Shown here one piece after another: positions 1-10,897 of a stretch of 64,000 nucleotides of DNA. The stretch is from Onthophagus taurus. Lineage: Eukaryota > Arthropoda > Insecta > Coleoptera > Scarabaeidae. How positions within the stretch are numbered: the first letter of the stretch is position 1; each line of letters opens with the position of its first letter. The notes beneath the pieces were generated by a model that was not told the origin of the DNA, made no database searches, and saw nothing but the letters and a program-made list of their open reading frames with translations. Location of the stretch: NCBI RefSeq assembly GCF_036711975.1, contig NC_091976.1, positions 5,828,001 through 5,892,000 of the forward strand. Reading direction: 5' to 3'. The position numbers and the translations under genes were made by a program.

Positions 1-713
1 ATTCGGTGGTAAAAGGATGTATGTTTGAATAAATGAAGGTATGAATGTGTAAGGGAAAATATAAAATGTATTCAATAAAAATATCTTACCTCAGATCTTC
101 GAGGTTTAGTCAGAAAAACTTAGAAAAGTTTCAAAATACGGTTTAATCCGGAGTAATCCGATAATTGGACGTGCAAAAACGTTACCAATAAGTTGCACAA
201 CACGTAGATGAATCCCAAAAATTTGGATTAGGAACCAATCACCACGCGAAAAATTCAAAATGGCTTTACCAAAAATCCTAACTCTACGTGCGTACACGTA
301 CTGATCTGACTTGAAAAGAGGAAGAGAAAATCTTACACAGACGATAAATATCCTCAAAAATTCACAAAAAAATTGATACTTGCGCACAAGCAAGAATAAC
401 GAAAGAATTAACACCATCTTTTAGGGGAAACGAAGAAGTAAAATAAGTTTAGAGGAAAATAAATTGAAAAGGAAAAAGGAAAATTATGAAAGGAGATCTT
501 CGGAGAATTGTCGCTGAAAAAGAAAAATTAATTAAACAAAAATTCAACAAAATAAACAAAAATAAACAAAATAAATCATCGCGAAATTTATGCAACTCAA
601 AATACTCGATAACAAAATAAAATATCTAACCCAAAATAAAATTAAAACGAAGAATTAGGAAAGTAAAGGTTAAACACTCAAATGAAACATTAAGGAAAAA
701 TACAACCGTAACA
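1..713 (-). repeat. 3' LTR of the gypsy element, U3 part only
   Basis: This copy matches 7970-8682 at a constant offset of 7969. It ends at the same CA (plus strand, position 713) next to the polypurine tract. About 1.1 kb of it lies outside the window to the left, including the copies of the TATA-like and poly(A)-like sites. Confidence 0.92.
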
Positions 714-724
714 TTCCCCCCCTT
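714..724 (-). other. Polypurine tract next to the 3' LTR
   Basis: The minus strand reads AAGGGGGGAA immediately before the LTR start at 713. Such a purine run primes plus-strand DNA synthesis in LTR retroelements. Its position confirms the element's orientation and the LTR boundary. Confidence 0.75.
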
Positions 725-2149
725 ACTTCAAGAAAGTTTACCCAGTAAACTTTTATCAACCTAGGAACTATCTAGTTCCTCCTCATCAATCAAACTACAA
801 ACGGCTGTCTCCAAATTAGGGATAAAGAGAGGAAATCAAAACAAACAACCCAACCCCCAAATATAACAACAAGATTTCGGAACCATCCACCTGGTCCACC
901 ACTTGCCCAAAGCCACCAGGTCTTCGGCAAATCGGCCGGAAGGATAAGAATAAAAATAATAAGAAAAAAAATAATAAACAAAAGATTAGGGAGATTAATG
1001 TGGATTTGGCTACGTACGCGCAACGGCTACTCAAATCTCTTGCGTCCATAAACAAAAAAAAATGGAAATCACAAGATAGTATAAAAAGAGAAGATTAGAA
1101 AAAGAACAATTAACAGGCCTACCCGGATTTACAATTGACCGCAGTCTTCAAGACCGGTAAAGGCGAAGAGATACCTAGAGAAGGAAGAAATGAAAAAGAA
1201 AATTATACAAAACAATACGGCTTACAAGAGATCGAGCCACGGTCACACAACGCTCCAAACCACACACCGCAAACCAAAATCCGTAAAACAGAACTCTTCG
1301 TGAAGCGAAGATATTCCAAAAACAAAAAAAAACGACTCTAAAAGGACAACAAAAAAGGTTTATTACTACAATTAAGGATACAAAGTGGAAAAGGATTGGG
1401 AAAACAAAGAAGGGTTGATGGTCCGAACCCACCCCTTACAAAAATAAAACACCCCCACAATAGTAAACATAAATCCACCAAGTGGATTAACCAAAGACAA
1501 ACTACCAAATCAGAAAACGAGGATAAAGATGGATAAGGAAACCAAACTGTACTCGTAAGTACCAAAAAGCTGAAGGCTACAATAATTTTCGTCCCAAACA
1601 AAAACTCAACGGGGACTACGAGGTTACAAACGTGCTGTACGTGCATGGGGACAAGGCGTAAAATTTTTTAAAAGTTATAATAAGCAAACACGGAGGGATA
1701 TAAAAGGGGAATACTTAGGGCTGCACAAAACCCTTTACAAGTCTGAGTTGAAAATCAAACGAAAATAAAGAAATCTCAAAAGAAACTTCTTTAAATGACC
1801 CAAAATTCCTAAGAATAGCTTACAAGCGGGAATGGAAACATCCGGTCTTCTGGCGTATTATAAGGCCCCAACCAGGTGAGCCAAATCATACAGAAAAACA
1901 TACAAAAGTCTAACACCTAATACAATAAAAGAAAAGAAGGAATCTACCAAACTAATCCCGTAAGGCATAAAGTTATACAAAAAACTTCAACAAAAGATTG
2001 ACCGCAGAATCCCCGAAAGAAATACTAATAAAAAAAAAGAATCCAAAATAACTCCAAAAGAATCAAAACCAACGCGAATCAACCTAAAAGTGGTAACCTT
2101 CCTACTCAACAGGACAATCACAACCTACATAACCATCAAACAAAACAAT
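714..2149 (-). other. Gypsy 3' region without a recognisable gene
   Basis: About 1.4 kb lies between the pol stop and the polypurine tract. It holds only short frames (about 60-100 codons on the minus strand at 1646-1338, 1432-1175, 1055-816). None shows a signal peptide, cysteine pattern or membrane anchor typical of an envelope. It may be a long 3' untranslated region or an eroded third gene. Confidence 0.6.
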
Positions 2150-5100
2150 TCAATCCTCATTTTCTGGGACATTGGGAGAAGGTTTCAAATCCTTAGCATG
2201 CCAAACACCCTTGACAACACCACGTTCATCCCTCAACTCATACGTCCATGGAGACACTCTACGATGAATATAAAATGGTCCTACAAACTTAGGTGCGAGT
2301 TTCGCGCTATAAAACTTAGCGGCATCGGAAAGGACAAAGTTTCTACGCCAAACAGGTTGGTTTAACCAGTATTCAACATTACGTCGTCTAAGATTATAAC
2401 TATTTTTCGATCTTTCAGCAGCTCTCCGAATCCTGACCTGAACATCCTTAAATAATTCCTGAAATTGATGAGCACGGGCATTAACATCCAACACACCCTG
2501 ATTTGTATCTACCAACTGCTGAAAATCAGAACCACACAACACCATCTCACGACCATGGTTGACAAAATACGGAGTTACACCAGTGACCTCATGACGAGCG
2601 GTCCTAAGAGCACAAGCTATATGAGCAAGACGATCATCCCATACACGATGATTATCGGATACATAGGAAGCAAGCATTGTTTTAATAACACGATTCGTCC
2701 GTTCTATGGGATTAGCCTGAGGATGATAATGAGCATTAAACCGAATACGCACACCATAACGCTTCATCAGCTGACCAAATTCCCTACTACGCATCTGAAC
2801 ACCGTTGTCACATATGAGAACCTGCGGAGCACCATATAAAAGAAATACATTCTCCTCGATAAGTCGACAGATCGCCGGGGCAGTAGCACGTCGAAGGGGA
2901 AAACACAAAGTGAATTTACTAAAATAATCGCCTATGACCAAAATAAAGGCATGTCCACGATTTGACCTGGGGAGAGGACCTACTAAGTCTAAAGAAATCA
3001 TCCTCCAGGGACGGTCTACCTCGGGCTGAGTCGCAAACAACCCTGCCGGCCGTTTCTGCTCGGGTTTAACAGCCAGACAAGTCTCACATCGCCGAACATA
3101 AGAGGCAACATCCGAGCGCATTTTCGGCCAATAACACTTCTGAGCTAAACGAAAATAGGTTTTGTAAATCCCCAAATGACCAGAAGTAGGGGCATCATGA
3201 ACCGCTCGCAGCTTCTCTAACCTGTGTTCCTTAGGTATAACTAACTTCCAACTATCCCCACCATCCAAACCAGGAAACTTAGACTCAACATACTTATAGA
3301 GCTGACCGTCGGACACTCTCCAATTAGGAAATTTCAAAGGCTCACCTAAAACCGACTCATACACTCTTTTCCACCATTTGTCCTGAATCTGCTCAACCTG
3401 CACACAATCAACAATCGGAACTGCACGTGAAAGAGCATCGGGAACTACGTTATCCTTCCCCCTACGATGAATTATACGGAAGTCATACTGCTGTAATCTT
3501 ACTGCCCAACGCGCTAAACGACCTACCGGATCCCTGAGATTCTGAAGCCAAGCAAGGGAAGCGTGATCAGTGATAACCTGAAACTGAACACCTTCGAGAT
3601 AAGGACGCAACTTTTCGATAGCCCAAAGGACAGCGAGACACTCCCGTTCAGTCGTGGAATAATTACGCTCTGTACGCAAAAGGGACCGACTCAAATAACA
3701 CACAACATGTTCCTCATCATTGACAACCTGCGACAGAACCGCGCCAATACCGTAACCTGAAGCGTCAGTCTGAAGAATGAACGGCCGATCAAAGTCGGGG
3801 CAAGACAAAATAGGAGCAGAAATAAGTTTCTCCTTCAGAACTCGAAAAGAATCCTCACATTCCGGAGACCAGACAAATTTCCGGTTTTTCCTCAATAAAT
3901 CCGTGATGGGAGCTGTATAGGTGGAAAACTGGGGAACAAACTTCCGATACCAAGACATCATACCAAGGATTCGACGCACCTCTCTGACATTTTTAGGAAC
4001 AGGAAGCTCTATAATGGACTTAATCTTTTCCGGATCAACCTGAAGACCTCTACTGCTCACAACATAACCTAAGTACTTCAGTTCCGGGCGAACCCATTGA
4101 CATTTCTCACGACTCACCGTGAGCCCAGCAACCCGAAGTCGTCTCAAAACCTCCCGCAACGTCTCGACATGTTCCTGGAACGTCGACGTAACCACCACAA
4201 TATCGTCAAGATACACAAAAGCTCTCGGCTCCAAATCCGCTCCAATCACCTGATCAATAAGACGCTGCCAAGTAGCCGGCGCATTGTGGAGCCCAAACGG
4301 CATCCTCGTAAATTGGAAAAGACCCCTATTCGGAACAGTAAAAGCTGTAAATTTTTTGGAATTCTCGTCGACCGGAATTTGCCAGTAAGCAGACTTAATG
4401 TCCAGAGTGGATAGGTATTTCGCGTTTCTCAATTTATTTAGGGTGTCGGACACATATGGTATAGGGTAAGCATCACGCTCAGTGACGCCGTTGAGTCTAC
4501 GGAAATCAACACAAAAACGAAAACTACCATCTTTTTTTTTAACTAACAGGATTGGACTACTCCAGGGACTATCTGATGGCTCTACAACACCTAAATCCAA
4601 CATATTCTGAAGTTCCTCGTCAATGTGTCTCTGAACAATAGGATTTACAGGGTAGTAACGTTGTTTTATAGGTTCCGCGGAAGTACGAATCACATGTTTA
4701 ACCAAGCTGGTACATCCCAAACCATTCCTTTGGCCCTTAAAATGATCATTAAGCATGTCGTCGAGTTGTCGTCTCTGCTCGTCGCTAAGACTCGATAAAG
4801 AATCAGTACTTTGCGCTTCGATGGAATCACAAAACGTCCACTCTCCGCTACGCAAATCAGGAACTATACCCATGGCTCGCCAGAAATCAACACCTAACAC
4901 CAACTCATGTTCCACTCCAGGAACCACCAAGACATTCAAGATCCTCACTCTACCACGGAGTACAATCGGTAAAGAACAACTTCCCAACGACTCACATTTC
5001 TGACCATTAGCAACAGTACAGCAACCCCTTGCAGTATGCATCACTACTCCCACAGACTGTAAACGACTCCAACCAGATCTTCCCAAAATAGTACGCGACG

Positions 5101-5299
5101 CTCCACTATCCAACAATCCCTTAAACCCCTGACCTAAAATAACGACATCAAGATAAGGTCGCTCATCACCCCTTGCACTATCGACAATAAAACTCAAAAC
5201 ACTCTGCATACGGATATCAAGATCGGTCGATTTTGATGACTCATAGGAAGGACGACCATTCACTTCCGCCGATTCCCGTTTCCCGAACACGATGGACAA
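2150..5299 (-). CDS. pol: Pol polyprotein of the gypsy element: protease, RT, RNase H, integrase (1049 aa)
   Basis: The frame is intact. Domains in order: aspartic protease with DSGA at residues 64-67; reverse transcriptase at about 200-400 with YLDD at 363-366; RNase H starting at about 500 with the acidic residue in TDASGYGIG (512); integrase zinc finger with His 701, His 708, Cys 738 and Cys 741; integrase core with Asp 771, Asp 831 and Glu 866; and a GPF-type module at about 1000. This order, with RT before integrase, is that of Ty3/gypsy. The ATG at 5299 lies inside gag, so translation is probably by -1 frameshifting at 5284-5278, not from this ATG. All the catalytic residues I looked for are present, so the element may be active. 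Confidence 0.95.
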   Translation of the reverse strand: MSIVFGKRESAEVNGRPSYESSKSTDLDIRMQSVLSFIVDSARGDERPYLDVVILGQGFKGLLDSGASRTILGRSGWSRLQSVGVVMHTARGCCTVANGQKCESLGSCSLPIVLRGRVRILNVLVVPGVEHELVLGVDFWRAMGIVPDLRSGEWTFCDSIEAQSTDSLSSLSDEQRRQLDDMLNDHFKGQRNGLGCTSLVKHVIRTSAEPIKQRYYPVNPIVQRHIDEELQNMLDLGVVEPSDSPWSSPILLVKKKDGSFRFCVDFRRLNGVTERDAYPIPYVSDTLNKLRNAKYLSTLDIKSAYWQIPVDENSKKFTAFTVPNRGLFQFTRMPFGLHNAPATWQRLIDQVIGADLEPRAFVYLDDIVVVTSTFQEHVETLREVLRRLRVAGLTVSREKCQWVRPELKYLGYVVSSRGLQVDPEKIKSIIELPVPKNVREVRRILGMMSWYRKFVPQFSTYTAPITDLLRKNRKFVWSPECEDSFRVLKEKLISAPILSCPDFDRPFILQTDASGYGIGAVLSQVVNDEEHVVCYLSRSLLRTERNYSTTERECLAVLWAIEKLRPYLEGVQFQVITDHASLAWLQNLRDPVGRLARWAVRLQQYDFRIIHRRGKDNVVPDALSRAVPIVDCVQVEQIQDKWWKRVYESVLGEPLKFPNWRVSDGQLYKYVESKFPGLDGGDSWKLVIPKEHRLEKLRAVHDAPTSGHLGIYKTYFRLAQKCYWPKMRSDVASYVRRCETCLAVKPEQKRPAGLFATQPEVDRPWRMISLDLVGPLPRSNRGHAFILVIGDYFSKFTLCFPLRRATAPAICRLIEENVFLLYGAPQVLICDNGVQMRSREFGQLMKRYGVRIRFNAHYHPQANPIERTNRVIKTMLASYVSDNHRVWDDRLAHIACALRTARHEVTGVTPYFVNHGREMVLCGSDFQQLVDTNQGVLDVNARAHQFQELFKDVQVRIRRAAERSKNSYNLRRRNVEYWLNQPVWRRNFVLSDAAKFYSAKLAPKFVGPFYIHRRVSPWTYELRDERGVVKGVWHAKDLKPSPNVPENED

Positions 5300-6636
5300 C
5301 TCCTAATAGTAAAATCTAATTTTCCACACCCATAACACCTTTTCTGGAACCGTTCTGGACAAGAATTTTTCATATGACCCGCCTTACGACAGTTAAAACA
5401 AATAATGGATGAACGTGTTCTAACAGGCGATTGAATTGTCTCGCAGACCCTGTCGACCACTACAGTCGCCGAAGAACAACCCGGTGAAGAAATCACCTCC
5501 ATACAGGCCAAATCGGTCTCCATCACCTTGGATCTCGCCGGAGGGGGATGATAGGTTTCCACAACCGCACGCTTATACTCTAATTGTCTACAAACACGGC
5601 GAAGTTCGTCTAATGATTTCACCTCCACCATAGCCAAATGATGTTGATAATACGGAGCAAGGTTTTTCAGGATTAACCTCAGTTTCACGGACTCACGCAA
5701 CGCATGACCAGCCTGTTCCAACCGCTCGAAAAACACATTCATGACGGCTAAATACATGCCAATCGACTCACTCACACCTTGTGTACGTTGCCTAATTTCC
5801 TCGAAAAGTCGTTCCTCGTAATCGAAGGGCTGAAATTCCTCACGCAAAAGCTCGACCAATTCTTTCCAGTCGGAAACGCGCTTACGTGTAGACTGATACC
5901 ACACCAAGGCCCTGCCACTAAATAAATCATACGCAGAAGCGAACAATTCACCCGCACTAACATTCCTAGCCACTCGAAGCTCCTCCACCTGAGATAAAAA
6001 TGCACTGAGGGACAACCCCGAAGAAGAACCATCAAAAGTTAAACCCCATTTGGCCACCGGTATCGATTTCCTAGCTGGCGTAACCATCACACCAGAAGCA
6101 CCACCTGAAACGTTTCGAGAATCAGTATCGTCGTCGTCGGAACCAGAACCTTCAGAACTCGTTGGCAATTCAATCAGCGAGAGATCCAAGACCCCACCAA
6201 CCGCTGTCGTACTACGTACGGAAACCGCTTTCGCTCGAGAATCCAGATCCGCTCGAAGCTTATGAAATTTAACCAATAATTGAGTTCGAGATGTTTTCTC
6301 GGTGTTCAAGGCCGGACGTGATCGCTCAATCCGCCCAATGTAATGCACCAACTGAGCAGCTAACCTCCTGTAAGACGGCGAAGACTTAAGATCAGCGAAG
6401 TCAGCCACCAACGGTCTAATTTCATCGTAACCCTCATTAAGAGCCTGTAAATCAACATCAAAAGAAAACGGGTGAGCGGGGTAATCCATTTTCCGTCCAG
6501 TTTTCTCCAAGGAAATCATACTTCTCAGCACACCACGCATCTCTTTCACCGTGGCGACATCACTCACACCCCTTACAGCAAGCTCGTACGTTAACATAGA
6601 CTGAGTCAAACGGGAAATATCTAAGGGCTTTGCCAT
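5260..6636 (-). CDS. gag: Gag-like protein of the gypsy element (458 aa)
   Basis: Gag packages the element RNA in a cytoplasmic particle. The frame is open over 458 codons from the ATG at 6636, beginning MAKPLDISRL. A middle part at about residues 190-350 has the look of a retrotransposon gag capsid, including a YDLFSGRALVWYQSTR segment. Near the C-terminus there is a full CCHC zinc knuckle (CFNCRKAGHMKNSC). A second knuckle (CYGCGKLDFTIRSC) has Phe where His is expected, so it may not bind zinc. Codons 140-190 are Ser/Asp rich. The end overlaps pol by 40 bases and pol is in the -1 frame, with a slippery heptamer in the overlap. Assignment as Gag is firm by position and knuckle; the capsid part is inferred. 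Confidence 0.9.
   Translation of the reverse strand: MAKPLDISRLTQSMLTYELAVRGVSDVATVKEMRGVLRSMISLEKTGRKMDYPAHPFSFDVDLQALNEGYDEIRPLVADFADLKSSPSYRRLAAQLVHYIGRIERSRPALNTEKTSRTQLLVKFHKLRADLDSRAKAVSVRSTTAVGGVLDLSLIELPTSSEGSGSDDDDTDSRNVSGGASGVMVTPARKSIPVAKWGLTFDGSSSGLSLSAFLSQVEELRVARNVSAGELFASAYDLFSGRALVWYQSTRKRVSDWKELVELLREEFQPFDYEERLFEEIRQRTQGVSESIGMYLAVMNVFFERLEQAGHALRESVKLRLILKNLAPYYQHHLAMVEVKSLDELRRVCRQLEYKRAVVETYHPPPARSKVMETDLACMEVISSPGCSSATVVVDRVCETIQSPVRTRSSIICFNCRKAGHMKNSCPERFQKRCYGCGKLDFTIRSCPSCSGNGNRRK
5278..5284 (-). promoter_or_regulatory. Putative -1 ribosomal frameshift site (gag-pol)
   Basis: In the gag frame the minus strand reads tcG GGA AAC, a canonical X XXY YYZ heptamer. Slipping back one base puts ribosomes in the pol frame, which continues open from here. 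A weak hairpin (GGAAG paired with CTTCC) can form about ten bases downstream. Pol is in the -1 frame relative to gag, as required. The heptamer type is established in retroviruses; use here is inference. Confidence 0.7.
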
Positions 6637-6849
6637 GGCTCCTGTGTGAAAATGTTATTACAAACAAAAAAATAACGAAACCTCTACAAAGGAAAATCAA
6701 CAAATAGATTTCCGGTGCTTTCCCCGAAATACCAAAAGAACAATCGTCCACCTGAAAGAACGCTATCAAAAAAAAAAATTGTGCCTGCAAAAGTGGCCCA
6801 AATGGCCCCCAAAAAAAAAATGATATGGCCCCCAAAAAAAAATGATATG

Positions 6850-6867
6850 GCCCCACGTTGGGCGCCA
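6850..6867 (-). other. Primer binding site of the gypsy element
   Basis: The minus strand reads TGGCGCCCAACGTGGGGC just inside the LTR end. This matches the type of tRNA-primed start site common in insect gypsy-like elements. It fixes the inner LTR edge at 6873 rather than at an alternative TG near 7832. Between it and gag (6840-6640) is an untranslated leader with a short A-rich tandem duplication at about 6795-6850. Confidence 0.8.
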
Positions 6868-6872
6868 AAAAT

Positions 6873-8682
6873 TGTGACGACTTATGAACACAAAAAAAAG
6901 GAACGATATAGTCGATTAGCAGTTTAATAACTAACGCAGGTCCTCGGCCGGCCCAGTGAAGACGGGTAGGGTTATTTATAAGGCGCCACACAGTTAACCC
7001 TGCGTTGTCCACGAACTGTGACGTGAGGTGGTAAAATGATGCTATCGACACAAGTGGACACAAACACAAAAAAATAACAAAACACAAAAAAAATTCGAGA
7101 TATTTTAAGTTGCAAAAAAAAAATATTTATTCGGTAAAAAAAAAAATAATAATGTAAATAAAAAAAAAATATTATTATGATATACGTAAGTAAAGAAATG
7201 TTGTTGTCCAACGAACGTGAAGCAACAAAAAAAGAAACGAATTGTTGGCGTACCAAAAAAAAAAATTGTAATAAATGACCAAAACAACTACGCAAAAAGA
7301 AAATAATAAATTGAATTGAATTACGCGTACGACCCGTACCCCTGATATCAGTGTGGCGTCGAGAAAGAAAATAATAAAAAAAAAACTAATTCGTGAAACA
7401 AAAAAAAGTACGCCAAAATTTTACAATAAAAAAATTATTTTGTTTGATTAAACAGACAACAATACTGAATATTCTCAATCTATGATAATTTTATAATATA
7501 ATAAAATATATTTAATTAATTTAAATGATTTAGATTTTAATGAATTTAATTTAAATTGTACTAATTAATTGAACAAAAGCTCACCGGGAAGCGGTATATA
7601 ACAAAAAAAAAAAAACGTTTAGGTCTGACCTTGTCTTGACCACATGTAGACGATCCAAGCAAATTCTTCCAGCTCCAGCGACAATCTCCTCCGATTCAGG
7701 GAAAGGAAAACTTAATAGGTGGTGGCAATGCAACCTCGACCAAAATCCTCAAGGAAGAACCCCTCCGAAAAGGTAGAACTTCGAAAATGGATTGAAAATC
7801 TCACACAATAACCAAACTTCTGTCTCGAAAATGTTACAGAAAGGTTGCCAAACTTTATGCTCTTCAATTAAAACCTTAAATGAACACGAGGAAATTAGAA
7901 AAGAGAAAAAAAAAAGTAGAAAGGATGGAAAAATAAGATAAAAAAAAAATGATGATAATAGTTTAATTAATTCGGTGGTAAAAGGATGTATGTTTGAATA
8001 AATGAAGGTATGAATGTGTAAGGGAAAATATAAAATGTATTCAATAAAAATATCTTACCTCAGATCTTCGAGGTTTAGTCAGAAAAACTTAGAAAAGTTT
8101 CAAAATACGGTTTAATCCGGAGTAATCCGATAATTGGACGTGCAAAAACGTTACCAATAAGTTGCACAACACGTAGATGAATCCCAAAAATTTGGATTAG
8201 GAACCAATCACCACGCGAAAAATTCAAAATGGCTTTACCAAAAATCCTAACTCTACGTGCGTACACGTACTGATCTGACTTGAAAAGAGGAAGAGAAAAT
8301 CTTACACAGACGATAAATATCCTCAAAAATTCACAAAAAAATTGATACTTGCGCACAAGCAAGAATAACGAAAGAATTAACACCATCTTTTAGGGGAAAC
8401 GAAGAAGTAAAATAAGTTTAGAGGAAAATAAATTGAAAAGGAAAAAGGAAAATTATGAAAGGAGATCTTCGGAGAATTGTCGCTGAAAAAGAAAAATTAA
8501 TTAAACAAAAATTCAACAAAATAAACAAAAATAAACAAAATAAATCATCGCGAAATTTATGCAACTCAAAATACTCGATAACAAAATAAAATATCTAACC
8601 CAAAATAAAATTAAAACGAAGAATTAGGAAAGTAAAGGTTAAACACTCAAATGAAACATTAAGGAAAAATACAACCGTAACA
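6873..8682 (-). repeat. 5' LTR of the gypsy element (about 1.81 kb)
   Basis: On the minus strand the LTR starts TGTTACGG at 8682 and ends CGTCACA at 6873, giving short imperfect inverted ends of the usual TG...CA type. The inner boundary is set by the primer binding site five bases further in. A TATA-like TATAAATAA lies on the minus strand at about 6981-6972 and an ATTAAA poly(A)-like site at about 6930-6924. This implies a U3 of about 1.7 kb and a very short R-U5. The minus-strand 103-codon frame at 8386-8075 is also present in the other LTR, but it resembles no known protein. Long A runs on the plus strand are frequent. Confidence 0.85.
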
Positions 8683-9310
8683 ATTTATATGTAATAAATG
8701 TTTTCTCCCAGTTACAGTCATCTTGTATTATTTCAACAAATCATATCCATCATACCGTAATTTCCCTATTTACATTTTAACTTGTTAATGCTCCTTATCT
8801 GAGTGATATTTATTTATTCTACTAGTTTAATCAATATTCAGTACCCTTATTTTTAATACTTTTCTGGTGAAAAAATCAATAACTTTAGAAAAAAAGTATT
8901 CATCTATTTATTTATTTCTTCACTGATAAAATACATATTTTTTTCGTATTTATGTTTTCCATAATACACAAATCATTCTCCAACTTTTTTTGACAATCCC
9001 TAATTGTTATTGCTCTTTAGAATATTTTTATTTCACACAAACGAGGTGATCATAGCCGTATCATACTATCCTTTTGTGAATATTCGTTTCTCTCTCGAAC
9101 GAATTTATTCTGTTTTTATGCTATTGATTTATAGGTGGCATTATTTCACAATCAGCAAATAATATGCTACTACGTCATATTTAACAAGTTTAATACAAAG
9201 TGCGCCACCTCTGGAGAATATTATCAACTAAAAACGTGGAGTCAAATAAAAGCATTGGATGAGCTAACTATATACGCTATAAACAATGATATAACTAATA
9301 CTAGACTTTG
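8683..9310. other. AT-rich stretch, nothing recognised
   Basis: No frame of note and no repeat pairing was seen. It is the insertion-site side of the gypsy element. Confidence 0.5.
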
Positions 9311-9374
9311 AACTAGAAACATTCAGGCTTAGCCGTGCGTCTCGTAAGACGGGTAAACCGGAATGTTTCTAGTT
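9311..9374. repeat. Inverted repeat (hairpin) with a motif repeated nearby
   Basis: The arms AACTAGAAACATTC (9311-9324) and its complement (9361-9374) flank an inner GCTTAGCCGTGCG / GGTAAACC region. A related motif with ACGCACGGCTAAACCCGAAT occurs at about 9810. Copies of CTAGTTTTAGTT occur at about 9368, 9729 and 9940. This looks like the ends of a small decayed element spread over 9.3-10.0 kb; the family is not recognised. Confidence 0.5.
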
Positions 9375-10547
9375 TTAGGTCAATGCATAGTTTTGTGAAA
9401 ATCGCGACGTTCTTAACAGCATCAGACACACCTTGGTCAGATCGATTAATGCGATTCTCATCTCGACTACTAGAACCGTAAGATGCAGCTTGACTCCCGA
9501 ATGTATACATGGTGGATAAAATTGGTGAGAAACCTCCGTTAAAAATTGAAATTATTAAAAATGTTACATACAATTTCTACAGTCTTGACACAAGAATGCA
9601 CGTGTTTTGGGGCAAAAGTCCAAATAAGCGTCTTTCTAATAAACTTGTTGGTGTCAAATCATTATAGATTGATAAGATAGATAAAAAACGCACAGCATAA
9701 ACTAAATGTTTCTAATTCTAATATTACTTCTAGTTTTAGTTATTATTCAGTGTTAGATTATTGTACATTTTTATTGAATTAAATTTAGAACTAACACTAA
9801 CACTTCTGAACGCACGGCTAAACCCGAATCTCTCTAATTTTGTGTATGTTGATTTTAATTTTAGTTGTTATTCAAAGCTAAGTTGTATATTTTGAACACT
9901 TGGACCTGTTTCTGTAGAAGGTTATAATGCTAGTGTTAGTTCTAGTTTTAGTTCAATATAATTTATTGTGTAAATAATATCTTTTTCGCTCCCTATTGCA
10001 AGCGAGTGTTAGTTCTAATTTTTGTTGAATATAATACATTAATAATAATAAAAGTAGTAAATCTGCACATATCTGAGCATATGAAGCAAGTGGATTAAGT
10101 TATATGGATTTAATACAAAAAAGTAAATAATAAAATTCGGATAATAAATTTTAAATTTAATTAAACGCGTGTACTGGCAGGTTAAGGTCCACCACTATCA
10201 ACCAACTACTATCCGTGCCAAAAGTCAAGGCCTTTCACTTAAAAGATCGGTATCTTCTCAACCACTAGATGAAAAAAATTGCGGTAAAGTTCATTATAAT
10301 AACAGAATATTTCTACGTAACATATGCCGGTAACTTTGTCCACTTCGCGATTCTTTTTTTTTTTAAATTGTACGACGAAAATTCCAACATTGAACAGGTG
10401 ATGGTCTGATGTATTCTTAATGATGGGTATATTTTATTTTTCTGATATTCCATATAGTTTCGCAGAAAGTCGCGGTCTCTACGAGAATACCACGTAAGAC
10501 TTGAGAACGAGCAGACTGACGCATTCCAGGTGGAAAAGGACGTCAAG
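9375..10547. other. AT-rich non-coding stretch
   Basis: Apart from scattered copies of the CTAGTTTTAGTT-type motif I see no gene or element ends. Short frames here lack any domain. Confidence 0.4.
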
Positions 10548-10897
10548 CAAAATCAGTTTTTGACACTCAGGGACTTGTTTAAAATAATTGCTTACCATAG
10601 TTACCCATGGCTACTACTATTTTTATCATTAAACAACTTTGCAGTATTAAACTTTAAAATAATTTTTCTCGAAAATTATGTAACCAATATTAATAGTCAC
10701 TGTAGTATATTCAGATTACCATTTGAAAAAAGTATCGATGATGTCATAACTTGTTTAAAAATTTGGCGGAAAGAAGTTGAAAACGACACCAAAAAATTGC
10801 AACAAATTTAAATCTTTAGACCCGTTTCAGGGAGTTTTCCATAAACCGTTTATAATGATTTTATCGCCTATATCCATTACTTTACGGACACACTGTA
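10548..10897. repeat. Truncated copy of a long-TIR DNA element (same family as 34306-35082)
   Basis: The sequence from GACACTCAGGGACTTGTT to ACTTTACGGACACACTGTA matches the right half of the element at 34306-35082, and its last part matches that element's left arm in inverse. Only one end is present, so it is a one-sided relic. The 93-codon frame inside it is repeat sequence, not a gene. Confidence 0.7.

Larger units (their letters stand above)
1..8682 (-). mobile_element. Ty3/gypsy LTR retrotransposon, near complete, 3' LTR cut by the window edge
   Basis: Bases 1-713 recur at 7970-8682, and I saw no difference when comparing them line by line. Together with open gag and pol frames this indicates a recent insertion. 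In element (minus) order the parts are: 5' LTR 8682-6873, primer binding site about 6867-6850, gag, pol, about 1.4 kb of sequence without a clear gene, a polypurine tract at about 714-724 directly before the 3' LTR, and the 3' LTR from 713 leftwards out of the window. No env-like gene with a signal peptide and membrane anchor is visible. The right flank begins at 8683; a target duplication cannot be tested because the left flank is outside. Confidence 0.93.

Noticed and set aside
106-417. 103-codon minus frame in the LTR (also at 8075-8386)
   Set aside because: It is present twice only because the LTR is duplicated; no domain, codon bias or start context supports a gene.
714-2149. Envelope gene behind gypsy pol
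   Set aside because: Only short frames were found; no signal peptide, cleavage site or membrane anchor in a long frame.
2090-5003. Plus-strand frames of 65-124 codons opposite pol (2090-2365, 2465-2839, 4097-4414 and others)
   Set aside because: They are shadows of the intact pol frame on the other strand.
7832-8682. Shorter LTR starting at the TG near 7832
   Set aside because: No primer binding site follows it, whereas a good one lies next to the end at 6873.
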